Source: Halobacteriales archaeon SW_9_67_24 (lineage in GTDB: Archaea > Halobacteriota > Halobacteria > Halobacteriales > Halococcaceae). From it: a DNA stretch of 13,243 nt. The stretch lies in contig PXSV01000012.1 of the NCBI GenBank assembly GCA_003022685.1, positions 1-13,243 of the forward strand. Reading direction: 5' to 3'. The notes below the pieces were generated by a model. That model did no database searches, was not told the DNA's origin, and saw nothing but the letters and a program-made list of their open reading frames with translations. Position 1 is the stretch's first letter. Each line of letters opens with the position of its first letter. This document shows, one piece after another, positions 1 to 6,361 of this stretch. A program made the position numbers and the translations under genes.

Positions 1-183
1 CCCTCCCCAACCGACTCCCTCGCTCGCTACGCTCGCTCAGTTATCCCTCGCGCGACTCGTGCGCCTTCGGCGCACTCCCGCGCGCCACCGCCTCCAACAA
101 AAAGCGGATTTGTTACCGACAGTATCCGTCCGTGGAGAGCGCGGTTCCGGGACGTTTATTCGCGTGTCGGCCGCCTCGCAGGT
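1..183. other. Intergenic stretch before mvaD
   Basis: I see no gene in this leading stretch. It carries a short direct repeat (GCTCGCT at 22-28 and again at 31-37) and a perfect triloop hairpin at 59-75 (7-bp stem GTGCGCC / GGCGCAC, loop TTC). The last 30 bases hold the promoter of the next gene. Open frames here on either strand are Arg/Pro/Ser-rich and look like frame shadows. Hairpins with three-base loops recur in several intergenic regions of this window. Confidence 0.6.
155..160 (+). promoter_or_regulatory. TATA-like box of mvaD
   Basis: TTTATT lies 24-29 bases ahead of the ATG at 184 in otherwise GC-rich DNA. This spacing places the transcription start at or next to the start codon, as expected for a leaderless haloarchaeal transcript. 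No Shine-Dalgarno sequence is visible. Confidence 0.6.
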
Positions 184-1155
184 ATGAAAGCCACCGCGCG
201 CGCCCACCCGATCCAGGGACTCGTCAAGTACCATGGGATGATCGACCACGACCTTCGGCTACCGTACCACGACTCGATCAGCGTCTGCACCGCACCGAGC
301 AACACCACCACGACGGTCGCGTTCGACGATGCGCTCGACGGCGACGAGTTCGTGATCGACGGCGAGAGGGTGGAGGGACGGGGCCGCGAGCGCATCGAGA
401 GCGTCGTCTCGCACGTCCGCTCGCTCGCCGAGATCGATAGCCCTGTGCGCTTCGCAAGCGCGAACGACTTCCCGACGAATGTGGGGTTCGGCTCGTCGTC
501 GTCCGGTTTTGCGGCGGCCGCTGTGGCCCTCGCTGCCGCTGCGGACCTCGATCTCTCGCTCCCCGAGATCTCGACGGTCGCGCGGCGTGGGTCAGCGTCG
601 GCGGCGCGCGCCGTGACAGGCGGGTTCTCGGACCTCCACGCGGGGCGCAACGACGTCGACTGCCGCTCGGAGCGGATCGAGAGCGACCTCGAAGACGACC
701 TCCGGATCGTGGCGGCGCTCGTGCCCGCGTACAAGGAGACCGAGGAAGCCCACCGTGAGGCCGAGGACAGCCATATGTTCGGGGCGCGACTCGCCCACGT
801 CCACGGCCAACTCGCCGCAATGCGCGACGCGCTCCGCGAGGCCGATTTCGAGCGAACCTTCGAACTCGCCGAACACGACTCGCTCTCGCTCGCCGCGACC
901 ACGATGACCGGGCCTGCGGGCTGGGTCTACTGGCGGCCCGAAACCCTCGAAATCTTCGCCGCGGTCCGCGATCTCCGAGGATCGGGCGTCCCGGTCTACT
1001 TCTCGACCGACACGGGCGCGAGCGTCTACGTCAACACTACAGTTGAAAACGTCGAGCGCGTCGAGGAGCGCGTCGCCGACTGTGGCGTCGAAACCCGCGT
1101 CTGGGAGGTCGGCGGCCCCGCGCGCGTTCTCGACGAGTCCGAAGCACTGTTCTGA
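184..1155 (+). CDS. mvaD: Phosphomevalonate decarboxylase
   Basis: This 323-residue GHMP-superfamily protein probably decarboxylates mevalonate 5-phosphate to isopentenyl phosphate, using ATP, in the cytoplasm. That is the archaeal variant of the mevalonate route described for Haloferax, where an isopentenyl phosphate kinase then makes IPP. Visible motifs: an N-terminal GLVKYHG (residues 12-18) at the position of the decarboxylase ALIKYWGK element; a GHMP ATP loop at about 97-109 (PTNVGFGSSSSGF); a SASAARAVTGGF segment (137-148) matching the SGSACRSLYGGF region of mevalonate diphosphate decarboxylases, with R142; and FSTDTG (273-278), where D276 is the expected catalytic aspartate. Length is normal for the family. 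The ATG is supported by a TATA box 24-29 bases upstream. The gene stands alone here; no other mevalonate-pathway gene is adjacent. Phosphomevalonate versus diphosphomevalonate as substrate is inferred from the haloarchaeal context. Confidence 0.88.
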   Translation: MKATARAHPIQGLVKYHGMIDHDLRLPYHDSISVCTAPSNTTTTVAFDDALDGDEFVIDGERVEGRGRERIESVVSHVRSLAEIDSPVRFASANDFPTNVGFGSSSSGFAAAAVALAAAADLDLSLPEISTVARRGSASAARAVTGGFSDLHAGRNDVDCRSERIESDLEDDLRIVAALVPAYKETEEAHREAEDSHMFGARLAHVHGQLAAMRDALREADFERTFELAEHDSLSLAATTMTGPAGWVYWRPETLEIFAAVRDLRGSGVPVYFSTDTGASVYVNTTVENVERVEERVADCGVETRVWEVGGPARVLDESEALF

Positions 1156-1217
1156 GACTTGGAATCCACCTTTCGAATCGGGTGACGAGCTGGTTGTCGG
1201 TGCCAGGCGGCGCGGAT

Positions 1218-1338
1218 GGCGCGTGCTGCGCCGAGCGGGACGGCTCCGCCGTCCCGCTGGCCGTGCGAACGGGCGGCTTCGCCGTCGTCGGAAATCGGAG
1301 ATTTCCGATTGGCTCGAAAATCGCAAAGCGATTTTCGA
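1218..1338. repeat. Run of five tandem hairpins, four with triloops
   Basis: Five inverted repeats follow each other with gaps of 1-13 bases. 1218-1232: 5-bp stem GGCGC/GCGCC, 5-base loop. 1234-1258: 11-bp perfect stem AGCGGGACGGC, loop TCC. 1272-1286: 6 bp with one G-U, loop TTC. 1288-1308: 9-bp perfect stem TCGGAAATC, loop GGA. 1314-1338: 11-bp perfect stem TCGAAAATCGC, loop AAA. A further hairpin with a 7-bp stem (TCGACGC/GCGTCGA) lies at 1435-1453. The run sits 62 bases after the mvaD stop and 200 bases before the next gene. No frame through it is convincingly coding. It could be a 3' end or processing structure, or an array of palindromic repeats; the sequence alone does not decide. Confidence 0.75.
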
Positions 1339-1505
1339 ACACCCATGAGCAGACACCGCCCGAGCGAAGAAGTCAGTTGGGGAGGCGTGTGGCCTGCGGT
1401 TCTCATTTGTCCCGTGTGTAGCGTTGCTGTTTCGTCGACGCTCACTGCGTCGAGACGAACTGGATACATCACGTTCGACTCCGCCTGACATCGGTATTCT
1501 CAACG

Positions 1506-1511
1506 TATTTA
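1506..1511 (+). promoter_or_regulatory. TATA-like box of the NADH dehydrogenase-like gene
   Basis: TATTTA lies 26-31 bases ahead of the ATG at 1537, the same spacing as the other leaderless-type promoters here. The promoter therefore looks intact although the gene behind it is broken. Confidence 0.55.
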
Positions 1512-1536
1512 ACCGACGAACTCCTATCAAGCACCG

Positions 1537-2501
1537 ATGCGAATTGCCGTCCTCGGAGCCGGCTACGCCGGTCTCACGCTCGCCAGGCAGCTCGAAAAGC
1601 GCCTCGCCGAGTCGGTCGAAATCGTCGTCGTCAACGACCGTCCCGACCACCTCGTCCAGCACGAACTCCACCGCGTCGTCCGCCGGCCGTCGCTCGCCGA
1701 CGGGATCACGGTCGACCTCGCCGACGCGCTCGACCGTGCAACCCTCCGCGTCGCGCGGGTCACGGACATCGATCACGAGCAAAACGTCGCCACGCTCGAC
1801 GACGAGGAGGAACTGTCATACGACGTTGGGGCGGTCTGTCTCGGGGCCGAAACCGCGTTTTACGACCTGCCAGGTGTCGAGGAGCACGCCACGCCGCTGA
1901 AGCGCCTGCCCGACGCCGCCCGCATCCGCGAGGAGTTCCTGAATCTCGCCGACGGCGATCGAGTCGTGATCGGCGGGGCCGGACTCTCCGGGGTCCAGAT
2001 CGCTGGCGAACTCGCCGCACTCGCTCGCGAAGAGGCGCTCGACCGCGAGATCGTGCTGCTCGAACAGCGTGATGACGTCGCGCCGAACTTCCCCGCGAAC
2101 TTCCAAGACGCGGTCCGCGAAGAACTCGAAGCCCGCGACGTCGTCGTAAGAACGGGCGAGGCGGTCGAGCGCGCGACCGACGACGCCGTGGAACTCGATG
2201 GCGAGGAACTATTCTGCGGGCAGTTCGTCTGGACCGGCGGCGTCCGCGGACCGGACGCGCTCGCCGGCGGGAGGGCGGGGCTGACGCGCTGTTCGAGCCC
2301 CGGCCCGAACGGTTCAGATTCGACGCCCCTGGGTGGTTGGTCAGCGTCGGCGACGGCGCGGTGGCCCAAGTCGGCCCCACCGTGTTCCGGGGGGCGGCGG
2401 CGAAGGCACTCAAGACGAGCGTCGGCGCTGGCTACCTCTCCTCGGTCGGCGCGATCGAGAACGCGGCGGGGCTCGTCCGCGAGGAGCTCGCCAGCGACTG
2501 A
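1537..2501 (+). pseudogene. NADH dehydrogenase-like FAD oxidoreductase, disrupted
   Basis: The N-terminal part (1537 to about 2272, residues 1-246) is a good two-dinucleotide-domain oxidoreductase of the type II NADH dehydrogenase family (COG1252). It has GAGYAG at residues 7-12 for FAD, GGAGLSG at 146-152 for NAD(P)H, and VWTGGVRGPDAL at 231-242 ahead of where the last FAD segment should begin. From there frame 1 runs into Arg/Pro/Ser-rich nonsense. The true C-terminus continues in frame 3 from about 2280 to the TGA at 2499-2501: residues such as FEPRPERFRFD, then WLVSVGDGAVAQVGP, AAAKALKTSVGAGYLSSVGA and REELASD. Between the two parts roughly 55-60 residues are absent, including the conserved Gly-Asp FAD-contact segment of the family. 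The break is therefore an internal deletion with a frame change, not a single-base slip. The junction lies in a G-rich stretch (2268-2280). An assembly or sequencing gap is the main alternative. The missing length is judged from memory of family members. Confidence 0.75.
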
Positions 2502-2546
2502 GCACGCCTGGCGTGGGGATCGAGCCACCTCGCCCGTTCCGGTTCC

Positions 2547-2573
2547 TTCGTCCGCCGACGATCGGCCGACGAA
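2547..2573. repeat. Hairpin between the broken oxidoreductase and the lipoprotein gene
   Basis: TTCGTC-C-GCCGA, loop CGA, TCGGC-C-GACGAA: 11 base pairs, symmetrical, with one C-C mismatch and a three-base loop, 46 bases after the TGA at 2501. It is suited to a transcript 3' end. No T-run follows, so calling it a terminator would be a guess. Confidence 0.55.
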
Positions 2574-2646
2574 AGCCCGCTTCGTCGCCGTTCCGCGCAC
2601 GAAACGGTGTCGAAACGACGCCCGAACGGGGAACCGACCGGGGGAA

Positions 2647-2651
2647 TTATA
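2647..2651 (+). promoter_or_regulatory. TATA-like box of the lipoprotein gene
   Basis: TTATA (within GAATTATACTCC) lies 24-28 bases ahead of the ATG at 2675. It is the only AT-rich spot in the region and supports that start over the far-upstream in-frame ATG at 2333. Confidence 0.6.
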
Positions 2652-2674
2652 CTCCGGACGCGACCCGATGGGGT

Positions 2675-3298
2675 ATGACCGGACGACTCGCCCCCGTCTT
2701 GCTGGCGGCACTGCTCGTTCTCTCGGGGTGTTCCCAGCTCGCCTCGGCCCCGAACGCGCCGACCGAGACGACGGCCGGGACGACCGCGAGCGGTCCGACG
2801 ACCCCGACGGCCACACCGACCGGAGCGACGACCACAACCGAGACCACAACGACGATCACCACGGCGACGACCGAGGAGGACCTCTCGACGACCGCCAGCG
2901 AGACACCCGTCTCGACCCCGACGCGAACGGCGACGGCGACCGCAACGCCGACGGCGACCACGACGCGGTTCCCGACCGCCACACCGACCCCCGCACTCGA
3001 ATCGCGGTTCGTCGTCCTGATCGGCGGGAGTCCCGAGGACAAGGCCACCTACGAGTTCTCGGTCACGGGAACGATCGAGCGCCGGGGGCAGAGCTACGGT
3101 GCGCCGATCGACGACGGGGCCGTGACGCGCGATCCCGACATCGACGTCATCGGGGACGACGGAGCGAGCGTCGAGGGTCGCCTCGGCGGCGGTGGCGACG
3201 CCTACCGGATCACCGGCGAGATAACCGAGTTCGAGGCCGAAGACGAGGACGCGGTCGAGGTGTACGTCGACGGCGAGCGGATCGACACCGATGAGTGA
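2675..3298 (+). CDS. Threonine-rich surface lipoprotein with C-terminal beta-type domain
   Basis: This 207-residue protein is predicted to be exported and lipid-anchored. Residues 1-19 form a short signal sequence: a basic residue at 4, a hydrophobic stretch 5-16, and the lipobox LSGC with Cys19 as the anchor. Residues about 27-107 are a Thr/Ala/Pro/Ser-rich, low-complexity linker, probably extended and possibly O-glycosylated as in other haloarchaeal surface proteins. Residues about 110-207 form a compact acidic domain (pattern FVVLIGGSPEDKATYEFSV, later GEITEF and VEVYVDGERI). It resembles a small domain often seen at the C-terminus of haloarchaeal secreted proteins; no function is known to me. 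The start is chosen from the lipobox position and the TATA box. The gene directly follows the broken oxidoreductase. The following gene is on the other strand. Confidence 0.8.
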   Translation: MTGRLAPVLLAALLVLSGCSQLASAPNAPTETTAGTTASGPTTPTATPTGATTTTETTTTITTATTEEDLSTTASETPVSTPTRTATATATPTATTTRFPTATPTPALESRFVVLIGGSPEDKATYEFSVTGTIERRGQSYGAPIDDGAVTRDPDIDVIGDDGASVEGRLGGGGDAYRITGEITEFEAEDEDAVEVYVDGERIDTDE

Positions 3299-3387
3299 CT
3301 CGGGAGCTGTCGCCGCGCCGACCACGACGGTTGATCGGTCGCCGATAGCGTACTCTCCGCGGTTCGAACGATACGGCAGGCTCGCGG

Positions 3388-3714
3388 TCAGCGACGACGA
3401 TACGAGAACCCACGTGCGGCGAGACCGAGCAACAACAGCGCGAACAGCCCCACGACGATCCAGAGCACGACCTGCGAGCTGAGTGCATCGTCGAGCACGT
3501 CGAACAGCGGGACGTCGAGTATCTGTCCGACCGCGAACACCAACAGCGCGATCCCGAGGACGGCGAGACCGAGCCGCAGCGCCGTCGAAGCGACCCATTC
3601 GGCGGGGCCTTCCCGTCGCGTTTTTTCAGCTCGGCGTTCCTCCAGCGGGGCTTCCTCGCGCTGCCTGGTCGACTCCGCTTCCCGCTCGCGCTCGGTGTTT
3701 CCCGATCCCGACAT
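3388..3714 (-). CDS. Small two-helix membrane protein, unknown function
   Basis: A 108-residue protein I do not recognise at family level. Residues 1-40 are highly charged, Glu/Arg-rich and likely helical or disordered. Two hydrophobic segments follow, about 43-66 (ending LLVFAVGQIL) and about 82-102 (VVLWIVVGLFALLLLGLAA), separated by a short acidic loop (about 67-78). The protein ends in a basic tail with RRR. The positive tail and charged N-terminus suggest both ends lie inside the cell with a hairpin in the membrane. The ATG at 3714 is backed by an AT-rich box 31-38 bases upstream. It is convergent with the lipoprotein gene (89-base gap). Codon use fits the genome, so I take it as real. 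Confidence 0.7.
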   Translation of the reverse strand: MSGSGNTEREREAESTRQREEAPLEERRAEKTRREGPAEWVASTALRLGLAVLGIALLVFAVGQILDVPLFDVLDDALSSQVVLWIVVGLFALLLLGLAARGFSYRRR

Positions 3715-3744
3715 GAGTGATCGATGGTCGTTCTTGCCGGAGAG

Positions 3745-3752
3745 CTAATAAA
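3745..3752 (-). promoter_or_regulatory. TATA-like box of the small membrane protein gene
   Basis: Read on the minus strand this is TTTATTAG, 31-38 bases ahead of the ATG at 3714. It is a clear AT-rich island and fits the haloarchaeal TATA element. Confidence 0.5.
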
Positions 3753-4476
3753 TCAACGGCTTTCGAGTTCATGGCTGATTCAACCGAACGGGTTCGAGTC
3801 GACCATGTGCAGAGCGACGAAACCGTCGACTAGGGGAGAACGGATCGATGGCGCGGCGACGCCGACCACCCGGCCGGTGATGCAGATCGCTTGTTCGCTG
3901 GCGCATCGGTGTCACCCTTGCGACTGGGCGAAGTACGGGTCGGCCTCCTCGACCTCTTCGAGCGGCAGTCCCGAGGACAAGGGATCGATACCGATGGCTG
4001 AGTCCAGGCCGTTCGATCGAACTCGTCTCGGACCGGCGCTGTGTTGATCGTGTGTTTCCCCCTTTGTATTCGGTTCGGCCGTCGGCTGTACCGCTTGTCC
4101 CGATCTACGACCGTCCGCACGTCTTCGACTCCGGCGGTGAACCCGCGCATAGTATTTGATCCTCACCCACCTTCCACTACGTGTACAATTCCCGAACGTG
4201 GGCGACGTCGAGGAGGTGCTGGATTCGCTAGTGTTTCCCCGATTCGCAACGGTACGATACGAACCCGAAACGCCGACACTGGCGGCCGTCGCCGAGACCG
4301 TCCGTGAACGGTCGGGGCTTTCGAACCGGTCGTGGTTGCTGTCGCTGTCTCGATCGCCACGACTTGTCCAAACACTCCCGCCCGATCCGGTCAAAGCGTA
4401 TTTGTCGACCGGACGCCTACCGAGCGGAGAATGGTAGTCCCGGTCAGCAACGCGGACGCCCGTGTGGTGGGGTACT
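3753..4476. other. Long gene-poor stretch with possible gene remnants
   Basis: More than 700 bases lie between the small membrane protein and tfs without a convincing intact gene. Third-position GC bias is weaker here than in the neighbouring genes. The minus strand from about 3998 down to the TGA at 3912-3914 reads as a plausible protein tail (GIDPLSSGLPLEEVEEADPY, then FAQSQG) but has no start nearby. A 16-base string, AGTCCCGAGGACAAGG at 3967-3982, also occurs inside the lipoprotein gene at 3029-3044 in a frame giving GSPEDK in both places. A small plus-strand ORF at 4198-4437 is listed separately. Decayed genes are the simplest reading. Confidence 0.45.
4198..4437 (+). CDS. Doubtful small ORF, possibly a gene remnant
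   Basis: From a GTG at 4198 this frame gives 79 residues (a TTG at 4156 would give 93). The first half looks protein-like: MGDVEEVLDSLVFPRFATV, then RYEPETPTLAAVAETVRE. It vaguely recalls the N-termini of LarA-like (DUF2088) proteins, but that is a memory-based impression with no catalytic motif to support it. The second half is Ser/Arg/Pro-rich and unconvincing. AT-rich DNA (TAGTATTTGAT, 4149-4159) lies about 40 bases upstream of the GTG. The frame ends 39 bases before the tfs start. It could be a small real protein, a truncated 5' end of a lost gene, or chance. Confidence 0.3.
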   Translation: MGDVEEVLDSLVFPRFATVRYEPETPTLAAVAETVRERSGLSNRSWLLSLSRSPRLVQTLPPDPVKAYLSTGRLPSGEW

Positions 4477-4809
4477 GTGAGTAGTTCCCTCCCGTTCTGC
4501 GAGGCGTGCGGATCGATGATGCACGCCGACGGCGACGAGATGGTGTGTGCCGACTGCGGCGAGCGCGTGCCGAAGGACGCGGATCGCGCGGCGGCGTTCG
4601 TGAGCACCGAGTCCCAGACCACCGACGACGTGATCGAGACCAGCGAGGACGCCGCCGACGAGGGCAAACCCACTGCTGAAGTGACGTGTGACGAGTGTGG
4701 CAACGATCATGCGTGGTACACCATCAAGCAGACCGGCTCGGCCGACGAGCCACCCACCAGGTTCTTCAAGTGTACCGAGTGCGGCCATCGATGGCGAGGA
4801 TACAGCTAG
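4477..4809 (+). CDS. tfs: Transcription factor S (archaeal TFIIS-like cleavage factor)
   Basis: This 110-residue protein binds RNA polymerase and stimulates cleavage of the nascent transcript in backtracked complexes. It has an N-terminal zinc ribbon (C8-x2-C11 and C24-x2-C27, in FCEACGSMMHADGD and VCADC). An acidic, Thr/Ser-rich linker covers about residues 43-66. The C-terminal zinc ribbon (C71-x2-C74 and C99-x2-C102, ending CGHRWRGYS) carries the acidic pair D90-E91 in GSADEPPTRFF, matching the RSADEP cleavage loop of TFIIS. With that pair present it should be cleavage-active. The length is normal for archaeal TFS. GTG at 4477 is chosen because it starts eight residues before the first cysteine; the in-frame GTG at 4462 would add only MWWGT. 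It is convergent with the aldo/keto reductase (21-base gap). I see no strong TATA box immediately upstream. Confidence 0.9.
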   Translation: MSSSLPFCEACGSMMHADGDEMVCADCGERVPKDADRAAAFVSTESQTTDDVIETSEDAADEGKPTAEVTCDECGNDHAWYTIKQTGSADEPPTRFFKCTECGHRWRGYS

Positions 4810-4830
4810 CTGCGACTCGTCACGAACCGC

Positions 4831-5646
4831 TCACAGCCCGAGCTGGTCGGCGAGACCGTCGTCGAGGTCGCCGCCGATCTCGAACAGGTCGCGCATCTCG
4901 TCGTCGGCAAGCTCGAAGCCGAACACGTCGGCGTTCGCCCGGACGTGCTCGGGGTTCGACGACATCGGGATCGGCGAGACCATCGGCTGCTGGAGCAGCC
5001 ACCGAATCGCGACCTGGGCCGGCGTCTTCCCGTGATCGTCCGCGATCCTGGCGAGCGCGTCGTGGTCGAGGCAATCGCCGACCCCGAGCGGGCTGTACGC
5101 GGTGAGCATGACATCGTGATCGAGACAGAAGGAGAGCAGGTCGTCCCGGCGCTCGGCGAGGTTGTACTCCACCTGGTTCGTGAGGATCGGCGCGTCGGAG
5201 GCTTCGATCGCCGCGCGCGTCTCCGCGACCGAGAAGTTCGAGACGCCGATATGCTGGACCGTACCCTCCTCGACGAGTTCGTTCATCGCGTCGAGGGTCT
5301 CCTCGTGGGAGGGCTCCTGGTCGGGCGAGTGAATCAGGAGGAGATCGACGTACTCGGTGTCGAGCCGATCGAGGCTGTCGCGGGTCGACTCGATCACCGC
5401 GTCGTGGGCGCGGTTCTCGCGCGACAGTTTCGTCGTGACGAACACCTCTTCGCGGTCGACGTCGACATCCCGGATCGCATCGCCGACCGCCGGTTCGCTC
5501 TCGTACATCTGTGCGGTGTCGACGTGGCGATAGCCCGCATCGAGCACGGCCGAAACGGCCCGGTATCGCTCGTCGTCGGTGTCCATCCCCGACGTGCCGA
5601 AGCCGAGTGCGGGCACCGTCGTGCCATCCACGGCGATCTGCTGCAT
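4831..5646 (-). CDS. Aldo/keto reductase (2,5-diketogluconate reductase-like)
   Basis: This 271-residue soluble NAD(P)H-dependent carbonyl reductase has the AKR TIM-barrel pattern. The catalytic tetrad is visible: D43 (GYRHVDTAQMY), Y48, K73 (VFVTTKL) and H106 (VDLLLIHSPDQ). The cofactor and barrel-closing motifs IGVSNFS, NQVEYN, LTAYSPLG and SNPEHVRANADVFGF follow in the usual order, and the length is typical. It most resembles the group annotated as 2,5-diketo-D-gluconate reductases; the true substrate is unknown. The ATG at 5646 is chosen because family homology begins there (MQQIAVDGTTVPALGFG). Upstream in-frame codons are Arg/Ser-rich and unlike protein. It is divergent from the cysteine-cluster gene at 5801. 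A weak TATA-like CTTGAAGC on the minus strand at 5670-5677 lies 24-31 bases ahead of the start. Confidence 0.88.
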   Translation of the reverse strand: MQQIAVDGTTVPALGFGTSGMDTDDERYRAVSAVLDAGYRHVDTAQMYESEPAVGDAIRDVDVDREEVFVTTKLSRENRAHDAVIESTRDSLDRLDTEYVDLLLIHSPDQEPSHEETLDAMNELVEEGTVQHIGVSNFSVAETRAAIEASDAPILTNQVEYNLAERRDDLLSFCLDHDVMLTAYSPLGVGDCLDHDALARIADDHGKTPAQVAIRWLLQQPMVSPIPMSSNPEHVRANADVFGFELADDEMRDLFEIGGDLDDGLADQLGL

Positions 5647-5665
5647 ATCGGGGGCGTGTTCACAG

Positions 5666-5746
5666 CCAGGCTTCAAGACTCGGGTGCCAGCGATGGCTTG
5701 CTCGCTCCGCTCCCTCGATGAGGGATTCGCGACGAAGCGAGCCTGG
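5666..5746. repeat. Inverted repeats in the divergent akr / YkgJ-like intergenic region
   Basis: Outer arms CCAGGCT (5666-5672) and AGCCTGG (5740-5746) are perfectly complementary. Between them lies a triloop hairpin, TCCCTC / GAGGGA with loop GAT (5711-5725). The outer arms overlap the presumed promoter of the aldo/keto reductase. They could be an operator pair or simply a structured leader. No known motif is recognised. Confidence 0.35.
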
Positions 5747-5766
5747 ATCGGAGCCGAAACCGACCG

Positions 5767-5775
5767 AAAGCCTTT
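5767..5775 (+). promoter_or_regulatory. Weak TATA-like element of the YkgJ-like gene
   Basis: AAAGCCTTT lies 26-34 bases ahead of the GTG at 5801. The spacing is right for a leaderless promoter, but the central GCC makes it a poor match. Confidence 0.35.
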
Positions 5776-5800
5776 GTCCGCCACGCAACGGAGTCCGTGC

Positions 5801-6307
5801 GTGAACGAGCGCCGGCGCGTCGAAGTCCACCCCGGCTGTGAGGCGGTCGTGGCGTTCGATCCCGACCTCACCTTCGAGTGCGTCGACTCGTGTACGTGGT
5901 GCTGTCACCACGGCGTGTTGCTCTACGACCACGACCTCCTCGGTCTCGCCCAGCGCGCGAGCCTCAACGACGCCACGACGACCGCCCACGGCGAGCGGTT
6001 CGTCCGCCGCGAGGACAAATCCCGTGACGAGCACACTGGCGACGACGGTGCGGCGTGTTACTTCCTCGGCGAGGACGGCCTCTGCGCGCTCCACGCCGAG
6101 CACGACTGGAAGCCCGCACGGTGTTCGGTGTTCCCCCTCGAAGTCCACTACGAGAACGACGAGATCCGAGTGACGGTCCGCGACGAGGCCGAGGAGCACT
6201 GCGAGGGTCTCGGCGTGAGCGACCGCCGCGTGATCGACAACCTCGACGCCTTTCTCCCCGAAATCCTCTGGTCGCTCGACAACCCCGAAACGAAGATCGA
6301 ACTGTAG
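5801..6307 (+). CDS. YkgJ-family cysteine cluster protein
   Basis: A 168-residue protein with the CxxxCxxCC signature of the YkgJ family (C27, C31, C34, C35 in FECVDSCTWCCHHGVLL), thought to bind zinc or an iron-sulfur cluster. Four more cysteines are placed as in the family: C86 (ACYFL), C95 (GLCALH), C108 (ARCSVFPLEV) and C134 (EEHCEGL). Residues 72-84 form an acidic, probably flexible insertion. No enzymatic function can be assigned, since most members are uncharacterised. GTG at 5801 is chosen because it gives a protein-like N-terminus; the open frame further upstream is Ser/Arg-rich and overlaps the divergent promoter region. It is convergent with the peroxiredoxin gene (54-base gap). 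Confidence 0.82.
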   Translation: MNERRRVEVHPGCEAVVAFDPDLTFECVDSCTWCCHHGVLLYDHDLLGLAQRASLNDATTTAHGERFVRREDKSRDEHTGDDGAACYFLGEDGLCALHAEHDWKPARCSVFPLEVHYENDEIRVTVRDEAEEHCEGLGVSDRRVIDNLDAFLPEILWSLDNPETKIEL

Positions 6308-6316
6308 CTACGCGCG

Positions 6317-6330
6317 TATTTCAAAAAGAA
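6317..6330 (-). terminator. T-rich terminator of the peroxiredoxin gene
   Basis: Read on the minus strand the sequence is TTCTTTTTGAAATA, 32-45 bases after the peroxiredoxin stop. Archaeal transcription often ends at short T-runs without a strong hairpin. It lies in the convergent gap with the YkgJ-like gene. Confidence 0.5.
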
Positions 6331-6361
6331 CGGAGGCTCGTGTTCCGGAGTTCGTACGGGT

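Noticed and set aside
22..37. GCTCGCT tandem repeat as a possible CRISPR or origin repeat
   Set aside because: There are only two short copies without regular spacers. Such low-complexity words are common in GC-rich haloarchaeal DNA.
592..1782. Long minus-strand open frame across mvaD, the hairpin run and the start of the oxidoreductase
   Set aside because: It is antisense to well-supported genes, and its Asp/Arg/Val-rich composition is typical of shadow frames in GC-rich DNA. No domain is recognisable.
2647..3048. Minus-strand frame rich in Val and Gly that looks like membrane helices
   Set aside because: It is the complement of the Thr codons in the lipoprotein stalk; ACC/ACG read backwards gives Val/Gly/Arg.
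3724..4047. Plus-strand 107-residue open frame with GSPEDK shared with the lipoprotein
   Set aside because: Composition and codon use are unlike the neighbouring genes, there is no promoter, and its 5' end overlaps the minus-strand TATA of the small membrane protein. Only the 16-base match is of interest.
3912..4703. Minus-strand open frame of about 260 residues over the gene-poor stretch and tfs
   Set aside because: More than a quarter is antisense to tfs and most of the rest is Ser/Arg-rich without motifs. Only the last 30 residues look protein-like, and these are noted as a possible remnant.
4806..5114. Short frames antisense to the 3' part of the aldo/keto reductase
   Set aside because: The reductase frame contains all catalytic motifs in order; these are Arg/Ser-rich shadows.
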